A DNA stretch of 64,000 bases from Acrocarpospora macrocephala. GTDB taxonomy: Bacteria > Actinomycetota > Actinomycetes > Streptosporangiales > Streptosporangiaceae. Location: contig NZ_BLAE01000007.1 in NCBI RefSeq assembly GCF_009687865.1, forward strand, positions 186,001 through 250,000. Direction: 5' to 3'. A program made the position numbers and the translations under genes. Under the pieces are notes generated by a model. It saw only the letters and a program-made list of their open reading frames with translations. It made no database searches and had not been told where the DNA came from. This document shows positions 50,923-59,081 of the stretch, piece after piece. Each line of letters starts with the position of its first letter. The first letter of the stretch is position 1.

Positions 50923-53679
50923 ATGAGTGGATTGGATGTCGACCTGACCCTGTGGGGCAAGTCGCGAGGGCTGCCGTCGCCCTATCCGCTGGTCTGCCAT
51001 CTACTGGACACTGCAGCAGTTGCGGAAGCCTTGTGGGATGAATATCTTTCGCCTGGGCTCCGGGCGTCGATTGCGGCGGAACTGAAGTCTGGCGAGGATG
51101 AGACCCGGTGCCAGCTGTCGTACTGGGCCGCTCTGCACGATATCGGCAAGTGCACGGCCGGCTTCCAAAGCCAAGTCAAAAACGGATTCGATCGGCTATC
51201 CGGTTATGAAATGGTGGCGGCGACTCCGGTAGGGCACGATTTCGCCGCTCATGTTTGGCTGGGGCAGATGTTCCTGGCCGCGGGCTACAAAATGGCCAGG
51301 AAGAATTCCCCTGCCTTCCGGACCTCTCAGTTGCTGGGTGGTCACCATGGTGCGTTCGCCCCGTTCAACAGCCGAGAGTTCGCCAACCCGCTGGGTTCGT
51401 TGCCCGCTCTGGGGAGGGGGAAGTGGGAGGAGCAGCGGCAGACCATCGCGTCTCTGATGCACCCGTTGACGGGCAGCCCGCAACCGCCCCCCACGGTGTC
51501 GGCGGCCGGTGGAGCGCTGGCCTGCGGCCTGGTGATCCTGGCGGACTGGCTGGCGAGCCAGGAAGCGTTCCTGCTCGCCCAACTCCAGGCCGGGATGCCT
51601 GAGAGCGGTGATGTGGACAGCCTCAAGGCACATCTGGAGCGGAGCAGGACCACAGCTCCGTCGCTGCTCCGGGAGGCGGGTCTGGGGCGGCTGAGGTTCG
51701 CGGCGGGCGGGTTCAGTGACGACTTCCCGTTCGAGCCGAACGACCTTCAACGATCGGTGAGCGAGCGTCTGCCCGCGCTGATCAGCGAGGAACCCGGCCT
51801 GTTGCTGATCACGGCCCCGATGGGCGAGGGCAAGACCGAAGCGGCACTCCATGCCGGGCGGCTGATGGGGGAGGCGGCGAGCATGCCGGGCTACTTCATC
51901 GGGTTGCCGACGATGGCGACCTCCGACCAGATGTTGCAGCGGGTGGGCGACTTTCGCGGGCGCCGGATTGAGGGCGCCGACTCTCTGACACTGCTGCACA
52001 GCATGGCCTGGTTGAACACCGCGTACACCGCCGAAGGGCAGGAAGTCGGCGTCTTGACCGGCGATCCGATGGCGACACGGTGGCTGCGGGGAAGCAAGCG
52101 CGGCCTGCTGGCGAACCTGGCGGTGGGGACCATCGACCAGGCGTTGCTGAGCGTCCTGCGGGGACGGCACAACGTGCTGCGGATGCTCGGCCTGGCCGGG
52201 AAGGTGCTGGTCATTGATGAGGTGCATGCTTACGACGCGTACATGCAGGGCCTGCTGAAGGTGCTGCTGGAGTGGCTGGGCTCGTTGAAGGTCCCGGTGG
52301 TGCTGTTGTCGGCGACTCTCCCAGTGGGTACGGGGAAGCGCCTGGCCGAGGCCTACCTGACCGGTGCCGGGTGTGCGGGCGTGCAGGTGCCCGAGGTGAC
52401 GTACCCGGGATGGTTGTACGTCAGCCCTAAGGCGGCGGAGTCTGTGCGGGTGCAGTCCCGTGAGCGCACGCTGCATGTCGAGACCCGCGACGTGCTGGTC
52501 GGCCCGGATCGGCGCCCTGACCGTAGGGCGGTTCTGCGTGAGGTTTTGGGGCCGCTGGTGCGTGAGGGCGGCTGCGCGGCGGTCATCTGCAACACCGTTG
52601 GTGAGGCGCAGCGTACCTACCTGGCGTTGAAGTCCTGGCTCGGCGAGCAGCGCGGTCCGATTCCGGTGGTCCGGCTACTGCATTCGCGATTCCCCGCGTA
52701 CCAGCGAGAGGAGATCACCCAGGAGGTGGTCCGCTGGTTCGGAAAGGACGCCGGGGGCGCCAGGCCGACGGCGGCGATCCTGGTAGCCACCCAAGTGATC
52801 GAGCAGTCCTTGGATCTGGACTTCGATCTGGTCGTGAGCGACCTGGCTCCGATCGCGTTGCTGCTGCAGCGGGCTGGCCGGTGCCAGCGGCATCCGATGT
52901 TTGATCGCTGGAGGCGTAGCTGGGCGGTGGATGTCGCGGAGATCGACGGGACGGTGCAGGCGACCGGCAGGATGCGGCTGGTGGTCCTGACTCCGGTGGA
53001 CGAGGCCGGCGATCTGCGGATACCTGCCGCCTGGCCGTTCGTCTACCCGACCGCGCTGTTGCGCCGGACGCGGACCGCCCTGGCGCACCTGCCCGAAGCG
53101 CAGGTGCAAATTCCGGGCGACATCCAGCATCTGGTGGACCAGGTCTACGACGAGACGTTCGGGGACGAGACCTCACCGATCACCGATGAGGATCTGGCCC
53201 GGCTCGCCGACGAGCAGACCAAGGACATGTACGCCCAGATGGCCGCCATTCCCGCACCGAGCAAGGTTGACGATTTGAGCCAGCTCACCGGCGACGATTT
53301 CGTGACCGAGTACTCCACCCGCCTCGGCGCGGACTCGGCCCGAATCGTCTGCTGCACGGTCGGTGCCGACGGCCGGCTCATGCTCGGTGACCGGCCCCTC
53401 CCGGCGGAGCCGAAAGGCCGGAAGGATGGGCGAACCTGGTTCACCAAGGAACAGGTCAGGCACGTGCTCATGAACACGATCCCGGTTCCGGGCACCTGGC
53501 TGCGCGGACGGCCGACAGACAACGCCGCCTCAGCGGACTGGGAGAAGAGTCCGCACTTGCGAGACCTTGCAGTGGTCTCACTGCCTGACCAGCAGTCGCC
53601 TGGGGTGCTGGGCGAACGGGAGGTGTGGCTGTCTCCGGAACTCGGCCTATCGGATTTCATGCCCAATATCGACGACTAG
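50923..53679 (+). CDS. cas3: CRISPR-associated helicase/nuclease Cas3 (type I-E)
   Basis: A 918-residue protein that is recruited by Cascade to unwind and degrade target DNA. The N-terminal HD nuclease has H72-D73 (ALHDIGK), HD partner residues in VGHDFAAHVW and LGGHHGAFAP. The SF2 helicase follows with Walker A TAPMGEGKTE (298-307), Walker B DEVH (432-435), SATLP near 463, and late motif VATQVIEQSLDLDFD with QRAGRCQRH. The C-terminal domain runs to the end. It is separated from cas8e by a 609-base gap, so it is probably transcribed separately from the Cascade genes. Confidence 0.97.
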   Translation: MSGLDVDLTLWGKSRGLPSPYPLVCHLLDTAAVAEALWDEYLSPGLRASIAAELKSGEDETRCQLSYWAALHDIGKCTAGFQSQVKNGFDRLSGYEMVAATPVGHDFAAHVWLGQMFLAAGYKMARKNSPAFRTSQLLGGHHGAFAPFNSREFANPLGSLPALGRGKWEEQRQTIASLMHPLTGSPQPPPTVSAAGGALACGLVILADWLASQEAFLLAQLQAGMPESGDVDSLKAHLERSRTTAPSLLREAGLGRLRFAAGGFSDDFPFEPNDLQRSVSERLPALISEEPGLLLITAPMGEGKTEAALHAGRLMGEAASMPGYFIGLPTMATSDQMLQRVGDFRGRRIEGADSLTLLHSMAWLNTAYTAEGQEVGVLTGDPMATRWLRGSKRGLLANLAVGTIDQALLSVLRGRHNVLRMLGLAGKVLVIDEVHAYDAYMQGLLKVLLEWLGSLKVPVVLLSATLPVGTGKRLAEAYLTGAGCAGVQVPEVTYPGWLYVSPKAAESVRVQSRERTLHVETRDVLVGPDRRPDRRAVLREVLGPLVREGGCAAVICNTVGEAQRTYLALKSWLGEQRGPIPVVRLLHSRFPAYQREEITQEVVRWFGKDAGGARPTAAILVATQVIEQSLDLDFDLVVSDLAPIALLLQRAGRCQRHPMFDRWRRSWAVDVAEIDGTVQATGRMRLVVLTPVDEAGDLRIPAAWPFVYPTALLRRTRTALAHLPEAQVQIPGDIQHLVDQVYDETFGDETSPITDEDLARLADEQTKDMYAQMAAIPAPSKVDDLSQLTGDDFVTEYSTRLGADSARIVCCTVGADGRLMLGDRPLPAEPKGRKDGRTWFTKEQVRHVLMNTIPVPGTWLRGRPTDNAASADWEKSPHLRDLAVVSLPDQQSPGVLGEREVWLSPELGLSDFMPNIDD

Positions 53680-53850
53680 CTTCCGGATTCGCCGTCACGT
53701 CTGACCTCGATGAATCCGTCACCGACATCCAAGCCTCATCAATGGGATAGCGGAAAGAGTGAGCATGCGGCAGATCTACAATTTGATGTGCTGCGCAGCA
53801 AGCCCCGCCTCGCGGACCAGCAAGCACGGGGCTCGCGCGTCACCGCGTTC

Positions 53851-53880
53851 CTCAGGTAGGGGGTCGGACCCCTACCTGGG
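53851..53880. terminator. Strong hairpin downstream of cas3
   Basis: CAGGTAGGGG (53853-53862) pairs with CCCCTACCTG (53869-53878) around a six-base loop, with two more weak pairs outside. It lies about 170 bases past the cas3 stop. It may terminate cas3 or be part of a structured RNA. No T-tract follows. Confidence 0.5.
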
Positions 53881-54153
53881 GAAGCGCGTGAGCCAATCGA
53901 CGACGATCAGGACCGCTCTAGCTGCCAGAGCCATCCAATCGCCGGTCAACAACCGTGATCGCCGCGGTTTTCGCCGAGCAGTCACCTACGCTTCCTCCTT
54001 TTCAGCGGGACCATCACCAAGTGCCAAGTGGTCCACGACCCGATTTCAGGGGGACTCCCTGATCGGTATCCGCAGCCTAGTGCGGTGGGATCTTTCGAAG
54101 CAACGGGCTCTCGCAAGACAGCTGAACTCCTTCGGAAATCCTAGACACACCGT

Positions 54154-54216
54154 GGACAGCTCAACTACTTTGGAGCAGCCGCCCCAAGTACACCCCCACG
54201 GGCGTGGGGAAGTGAC
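54154..54216 (-). ncRNA. Orphan CRISPR repeat with spacer-like sequence (CreA-like candidate)
   Basis: On the minus strand, 54216-54188 reads as a single repeat whose core TTCCCCACGCCCGTGGGG is identical to array 2. The handle is altered, GTGTACTT in place of GTGAGTCG. The next 32 bases (54185-54154) would be a spacer, starting GGGGCGGCTGC. No second repeat follows. A lone repeat-plus-spacer inside a cas operon is the layout of CreA antitoxin RNAs, which ride Cascade to repress a small toxin RNA. A worn-down array remnant is the alternative. No promoter or toxin has been identified. Confidence 0.45.
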
Positions 54217-54288
54217 GTAAGCCACACAGCGCAGCCAGCTGAACTCCGGCTCACCCTCATCAAATGAGGAAGGAAAGGTCTGTCTATC

Positions 54289-55896
54289 ATGCCCTCCCCC
54301 CCGACCCCTCGCTCGGTACCCCCTCCCCCAGTGGCCGATACCAGCGCCTATGACCTGCTGGAACGCGGGTGGGTGCCGGTCAGGGAGGGTGAGGCGCGGC
54401 GGAAGGTCGGGTTGCGGGAGCTGTTCGAGCAGGCTCATGTCCTGACTGATATCGAGACGTCACCGCCGCCAGGTGCTTCCGCGTTGTGGCGGGTGTTGAC
54501 AGTGATAGCTGCCCGTATAACGGATCTTGATGACATGACGTGCGGGAGCGACGCGTGGAACGACCGCCAGGCGGACGTCTTGGCGAAAGGCTGTTTCGAC
54601 CAGGACGCCATCGAAAAGTATTTCGGTCGGCACCCGGGACGATTCAGACTCTTTGATCCGAGTCGCCCGTGGCTGCAGGATCCACGTCTGCGGGAACAGT
54701 GCAAGACGAGTTCAGGTGTGAACAAGCTGGTCATGTTCCGGCCCGCCGGCAACAACCAGGTGTGGTTCAACCACGCCACCGCGCTCACCCCGCCCCCACT
54801 GCGGGCGGATGAGGCGGTGTTCCACCTGCTAACCCAGCTCTACTACGGACCGTCGGGACAATGCACGCCTCGCACAGCCGGGACGGTGTCGGGCGGCAAC
54901 AGCAAGGCCGGGCCGCTGCGGAGGACGATCTCATTCCACCCAGTTGGGCGCACTGTCTTCGAGTCCCTGGTCGCCGGTATCCCGCCGGTGCACCACTACG
55001 ACACCGGCGGTCTTGACCAAGCGCCGTGGGAGACCGATGACCTGCCCGACCCCACCCGCCGGTTGGCGCCCCGGCCCAGCGGCATCGGCGGGGTGCTGAC
55101 CGGCCGTTTTCAACACGCGGTCCTGCTACAGCCTTCCGCGGACGGCGAGTATGCGACGGATACGTGGATCACTTGGGCCTGGCGCGACCAGGAGTTCCCC
55201 GCCGAAGATCCCTATCTGATCTACCAGCAGAACAAGGAAGGGACGTACTACGCCCGGCAGGCGGACGCGAGTCGTGCCCTGTGGCGGGACTTCGACGCGC
55301 TGCTCATGGAGGACACGGGCGACAATCACGCGCGTCGGCCTACTGTTCTCGCCGCAGTCGAAGACCTGCGGGGCAGCCTGCTGCCCGAACTGCGGGCCCG
55401 CGCGTACGGCTTCGACCAGGACGGCCAGACACGGGACAAAGAGTGGATGGCCGGGATCACCCCAGCGATGCTGGCTCTGGCCAACGAAGACGGCGTGCCG
55501 CATGCGATCAGCACCATGCGCCAGACGGCCGAACTGCTGGAAGGGCAGCTTCGACACGCGCTGCGCGAGGCTTGGATCGCCATCAACGATCCATCCAACG
55601 GCGAGGGCAAGGCCCAGCGCACCGGCATCGCCCACGGCCCCTGGCAGGCGGACGGGTCCTTCCGGTACTGGCCGCGAGCGGAACGGCTGTTCTGGGAACG
55701 AGTACGGGCGCGCCGTTTCAACCAGGTGACGGAGGAGTTCAAACAGCTGGCACTGGACGTCTACGACGAGGTGACCGACCGCAACACCGTAGTGCTCCAA
55801 CCCCGTATCAAGCGCGCCATTGAAATGAAACGCGAGCTGATCAACGGCCGCAAGCGGCAGCGAGGCGGAAACGGCCAGGGAGGCGATGTGATGTGA
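54289..55896 (+). CDS. cas8e: Cascade large subunit Cas8e (Cse1/CasA)
   Basis: A 535-residue large subunit of type I-E Cascade, which reads the PAM and recruits Cas3. The N-terminus has the Cse1-like YDLLERGWVPV, then LRELFEQAHVLTDIE. Conserved central pieces are LFDPSRPWLQDPRL and RTISFHPVGRTVFESL. The length fits the family. A 14-residue proline-rich start precedes the domain. It opens the Cascade operon, with each following gene overlapping the previous by four bases. Confidence 0.95.
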   Translation: MPSPPTPRSVPPPPVADTSAYDLLERGWVPVREGEARRKVGLRELFEQAHVLTDIETSPPPGASALWRVLTVIAARITDLDDMTCGSDAWNDRQADVLAKGCFDQDAIEKYFGRHPGRFRLFDPSRPWLQDPRLREQCKTSSGVNKLVMFRPAGNNQVWFNHATALTPPPLRADEAVFHLLTQLYYGPSGQCTPRTAGTVSGGNSKAGPLRRTISFHPVGRTVFESLVAGIPPVHHYDTGGLDQAPWETDDLPDPTRRLAPRPSGIGGVLTGRFQHAVLLQPSADGEYATDTWITWAWRDQEFPAEDPYLIYQQNKEGTYYARQADASRALWRDFDALLMEDTGDNHARRPTVLAAVEDLRGSLLPELRARAYGFDQDGQTRDKEWMAGITPAMLALANEDGVPHAISTMRQTAELLEGQLRHALREAWIAINDPSNGEGKAQRTGIAHGPWQADGSFRYWPRAERLFWERVRARRFNQVTEEFKQLALDVYDEVTDRNTVVLQPRIKRAIEMKRELINGRKRQRGGNGQGGDVM

Positions 55897-56600
55897 TGTC
55901 GATCGAGACTGCGGACAAGTACGTGGCCCATGTCCGTAAGCAGGTGAAGGAGAACCCAGGCCGACGCTCAGCGTTGCGTCGGAGTCTGGGGCGACCGGTA
56001 GAAGACGACCTGGCCCGCAAGGCCCACTCCGTGGTCGCCCCGTGGCTACCGGCCGACCGGACGCGTTCGGCGGTGGAGAAGGCCTACTATTCAGTAGCAG
56101 CGTTGATCGCCGCGCAGCCCCGTGGCCGCTCCGCCCAGCACAGCCCGGACACCGAGGTGGAACCAGGCCGGGAGACGGCTCCAGCCGTACTTCTCCCGAT
56201 CCATAACGAACCGGCGGCCGAGCCTGGCGGCGAAGGCGAGACCGGAGATACAGGCCGCCCCAAGAAAAAGGCCGGACGGCAGACAACAAGCCTGGGCGGC
56301 ACGCTCGGCCGGGCCGTGGCCGACAAGAAGCTGACCGCCGACACGGTGGAGGCACGACTGCACCTGCTGTGCCGTCAGAACATTCCTGGTCTGCACCGCC
56401 ACCTACCCGGCCTAGTCCGTCGGCTAGCTACCGCGGAGGTCGAGCCCGACTGGGGACGCCTGCTGCGCGACCTCAGCCGCTGGGAGTACGAACGCGGCCA
56501 GGTGACCAAGTGGTGGCTGCAGGACTTCTACCGGGCGATCAGCAAGACCGACCCCGACGACCCGACCGACGACACCACTCCTGAAGGTGAGGACCAGTGA
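55893..56600 (+). CDS. cas11: Cascade small subunit Cas11 (Cse2/CasB)
   Basis: A 235-residue small subunit of Cascade. The helical Cse2 core is split: residues 1-75 (ADKYVAHVRKQVKENPGRRS, RRSLGRP, AYYSVAALIAAQPRG) and about 140-220 (LGRAVADKKLTADTVEARLH, ending KWWLQDFYRAI). Between them lies a roughly 60-residue hydrophilic, Gly/Pro/Glu-rich insert that makes the protein longer than usual. The start is GTG overlapping cas8e (GTGA); an ATG follows at the next codon. Confidence 0.93.
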   Translation: MMSIETADKYVAHVRKQVKENPGRRSALRRSLGRPVEDDLARKAHSVVAPWLPADRTRSAVEKAYYSVAALIAAQPRGRSAQHSPDTEVEPGRETAPAVLLPIHNEPAAEPGGEGETGDTGRPKKKAGRQTTSLGGTLGRAVADKKLTADTVEARLHLLCRQNIPGLHRHLPGLVRRLATAEVEPDWGRLLRDLSRWEYERGQVTKWWLQDFYRAISKTDPDDPTDDTTPEGEDQ

Positions 56601-57718
56601 CCACCCCCCGCTACCTCGACGTGCACGTCCTGCAAACCGTGCCGTTCGCGAACCTCAACCGCGACGACCTGGGCTCCCCCAAGAGCCTGGTCTACGGCGG
56701 GGCCACCCGTACCCGGGTGTCCAGCCAATGCTGGAAGCGCGCCGTACGCCTGGACGTGGAACGCAGCATCGGCGACCCGGCGGTCCGGACCCGACGGGTG
56801 CCCGCAGAGGTCGCCGAGCGCCTGCAGAACCGCGGCTGGTCCCAAGAGGCCGCCCTGGCAGCGGGCACGCAGGTGGCGCTGTCGGCCAACAAGAAGGAGG
56901 GCCTGAAACTGGAGGACAAGGGCGGAACATCGGTGCTGCTGTACCTGCCCAAGGCGGCGCTGGACGCCCTGGCCGACCTGGCCGAGGAACACCGCGAGGA
57001 CATCGAGCAGACTGTGGGGGCCAAGAAGCCCAAGGCGGTGCTGCCGGTGGACAAGGTGGGCGAGTTGCTGTCGGAACGCAACGGCGTGATCAACCTGTTC
57101 GGCCGGATGCTGGCTGAGCTGCCCGGTGCAGGCGTCGACGGCGTCGTGCAGGTCGCACATGCGTTCACCACTCACGAGGTCGCACCCGAGATCGACTTCT
57201 TCACCGCAGTGGACGACTGCCTGCCCCCGGACGCGGTGGGCAGCGGGCACATGAACAGCGCCGAGTTCAGCGCCGGGGTGTTCTACCGGTACGCGAGCCT
57301 GGACCTGGCCGGCCTGCGGACCAATCTGGGCGATGACGCCCAAATGGCCGAGGAGCTCACGCGGGCGTTCCTGGCGGCGTTCGTCTCCTCGCTGCCGACC
57401 GGCAAGCAGACCAGCTCGGCGGCCAACACCCTGCCCGACCTCGTGCACGTCGCGGTGCGCGCGGACAGGCCCATCTCCTACGCCGCCGCGTTCGAGGCAC
57501 CGATCCGTCCTGAGCGCGGACTGGCCGCCCCTTCCCGTGACCAGCTCAGTCACCACGCCGGACGGCTGGAGAAGCTGTGGGGCACCACGGGGGTCGTGCA
57601 CCGCGCGTACGCGTGCATCGACGACAAGCCGCTGAGCGGGTTGGGCGACCTTGTGGACTCCTTCGCCGAACTGATCGCCGGGGCTGTGGCCTCAGCTCAC
57701 CAGGGAGCCTCGCAGTGA
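56597..57718 (+). CDS. cas7: Cascade backbone subunit Cas7e (Cse4/CasC)
   Basis: A 373-residue RAMP that forms the six-copy backbone along the crRNA. It starts YLDVHVLQTVPFANLNRDD and has GGATRTRVSSQCWKRAVR, the typical CasC opening. Later stretches are VAHAFTTHEVAPEIDFFTAV and GSGHMNSAEFSAGVFYRYAS. Start GTG overlaps the cas11 stop (GTGA). Confidence 0.96.
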   Translation: MTTPRYLDVHVLQTVPFANLNRDDLGSPKSLVYGGATRTRVSSQCWKRAVRLDVERSIGDPAVRTRRVPAEVAERLQNRGWSQEAALAAGTQVALSANKKEGLKLEDKGGTSVLLYLPKAALDALADLAEEHREDIEQTVGAKKPKAVLPVDKVGELLSERNGVINLFGRMLAELPGAGVDGVVQVAHAFTTHEVAPEIDFFTAVDDCLPPDAVGSGHMNSAEFSAGVFYRYASLDLAGLRTNLGDDAQMAEELTRAFLAAFVSSLPTGKQTSSAANTLPDLVHVAVRADRPISYAAAFEAPIRPERGLAAPSRDQLSHHAGRLEKLWGTTGVVHRAYACIDDKPLSGLGDLVDSFAELIAGAVASAHQGASQ

Positions 57719-58455
57719 GCGGTCTCGTGCTGCGGCTGGCCGGGCCGTTGCAGTCCTGGGGGGAGCACAGCGTTTTCACCCAGCGCGACACGCTGCGCTT
57801 CCCCACACGGTCCGGCCTGATCGGCCTGTTCGCCTCTGCTGAGGGGGTACGGCGCGGCCAGCCGTTGGGCGACTACGACCTGCTGCGCTTCACCGTACGG
57901 ATCGATCGGCCCGGCGTGCGGATGATGGACTTCCACACCGTCGGCGGAGGCCTGCCCCGGGGCGTACCCCGGCCAGACGGCACCCAGCGGCCCCGGGACA
58001 CCGCGACAATCGTCACCCGGCGCCAATACCTGTCGGACGCGGCATTCACCGTGGCGGTCGAAGGGCCGGAAGACAGGATCGCGGGGATCGCCGAGGCGCT
58101 GCAGCGCCCGTGCTGGCAGCCGTACCTGGGACGGCGTTCCTGCCCCCCGGACCAACCGCTGCTGCTGCGCGCCATGGCGGCCGACCCGGTGAACGAGCTG
58201 CGCACTCGCGTGCCGGTGGCGCGGCAGTTGCGCGAGCACGACGCGCCCGAGGCCGAATTCGTCACCGACGACAGCGCACAGACTGCCGAGGAGGTCACCG
58301 AACTGGCCGACGTACCGGAGAGTTTCGACCGCCACGACCGGCGGTACCGGACTCGCACCGTGAGCATCGCCACCCAGCCCCTGCCCCAGCACCTGTTCGT
58401 CACCGGTGAGAAGTTCTGGGAGGACCTCGTTGCCTATGCGAAGGAGGAACGGTGA
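57715..58455 (+). CDS. cas5: Cascade subunit Cas5e (CasD)
   Basis: A 246-residue RAMP that caps the 5' handle of the crRNA. The N-terminus is classic Cas5e: LVLRLAGPLQSWGEHSVFTQ, then RFPTRSGLIGLFASAEGVRR. A further conserved piece is RMMDFHTVGGGLPRG. Start GTG at 57715 overlaps the cas7 stop (GTGA). Confidence 0.96.
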   Translation: MSGLVLRLAGPLQSWGEHSVFTQRDTLRFPTRSGLIGLFASAEGVRRGQPLGDYDLLRFTVRIDRPGVRMMDFHTVGGGLPRGVPRPDGTQRPRDTATIVTRRQYLSDAAFTVAVEGPEDRIAGIAEALQRPCWQPYLGRRSCPPDQPLLLRAMAADPVNELRTRVPVARQLREHDAPEAEFVTDDSAQTAEEVTELADVPESFDRHDRRYRTRTVSIATQPLPQHLFVTGEKFWEDLVAYAKEER

Positions 58456-59081
58456 CAGCCTGGCTGACGCGTATCTTCCCTGACCTGCGCCGACGGGATG
58501 TCACCAGCGACCTGGCCGATCCGGACCGCCTGCACAAGCGGATGATGCTGCTGGTCCCCGACGAGTTGGGGGCGAACGCGCGAGCAGAGGCCGGGGTGCT
58601 GTTTCGGATCGAGGACACCCGGCAGGGCGTTCACCTGCTAGCCCAGAGCCGGATGAAGCCCGACCTTGGGTGCCTGCCCGATGGCTACGGCGAGATCGCC
58701 GTGCGTGAGCTCGACGGCCTGCTACGCCAGTTGACCACCGGCCTGCCGGTGCACTACCGCATCGCCGCCAACCCCTCCAAACGGCTGGGCCGGACCGCGG
58801 GCAAGGACGCCGGGAAGATCAAAGCCCTGCATGGCGCCGCCGCCGAGGAGTGGTGGGCGACCCGGGCCGCGGTCCACGGACTCGCCGTCACCACCGTGAC
58901 CTCGCACTCCCTGCAGGACATTCGCGCCAAAGGCACCGTACGCCACGCCGTGGTCCGATTCGACGGGCACGGGACGGTGAGTGACCCGCAGGCGCTGCGC
59001 ACCGCAGTCCTGAACGGTATCGGCCGCGGCAAGACCTACGGTTGCGGCCTGCTCAGCCTCGCCCCGGCGGCCCTGCGGTGA
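58452..59081 (+). CDS. cas6e: crRNA endonuclease Cas6e (CasE)
   Basis: A 209-residue endonuclease that cuts the repeat hairpin and stays on the crRNA 3' end. It has LTRIFPDLRRRDVTSDLADP at the start, including the usual HKRMMLLVPDE region with a candidate catalytic His. It ends with the glycine-rich loop GIGRGKTYGCGLLSL. Start GTG after AAGGAGG overlaps cas5 (GTGA). Confidence 0.95.
   Translation: MTAWLTRIFPDLRRRDVTSDLADPDRLHKRMMLLVPDELGANARAEAGVLFRIEDTRQGVHLLAQSRMKPDLGCLPDGYGEIAVRELDGLLRQLTTGLPVHYRIAANPSKRLGRTAGKDAGKIKALHGAAAEEWWATRAAVHGLAVTTVTSHSLQDIRAKGTVRHAVVRFDGHGTVSDPQALRTAVLNGIGRGKTYGCGLLSLAPAALR

Larger units (their letters stand above)
53680..54288. other. Unusual 609-base gap between cas3 and cas8e
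   Basis: In an otherwise overlapping cas operon this gap is large and contains several signals. There is a perfect 10-bp hairpin at 53853-53878 (extendable to 12), and a seven-base stem AGCCCCG/CGGGGCT at 53801-53833. One orphan CRISPR repeat lies on the minus strand at about 54188-54216. Copies of GACAGCT(G/C)AACT or its core occur at 54117, 54155 and 54236. A 153-codon open frame from 53759 ends inside the orphan repeat and does not look like a real protein. The cas8e ribosome site AGGAAGGAAAGG closes the region. Confidence 0.6.

Noticed and set aside
53801-53833. A seed match between the orphan repeat's tail and the GGGGC stretches here
   Set aside because: Only five leading bases match on either strand and the next bases differ, which is too weak to name a CreA target.
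53759-54220. A 153-codon open frame between cas3 and cas8e
   Set aside because: Low-complexity, ends inside the orphan repeat and shows no protein family features. A short piece of it as a toxin mini-ORF cannot be excluded but is not supported.
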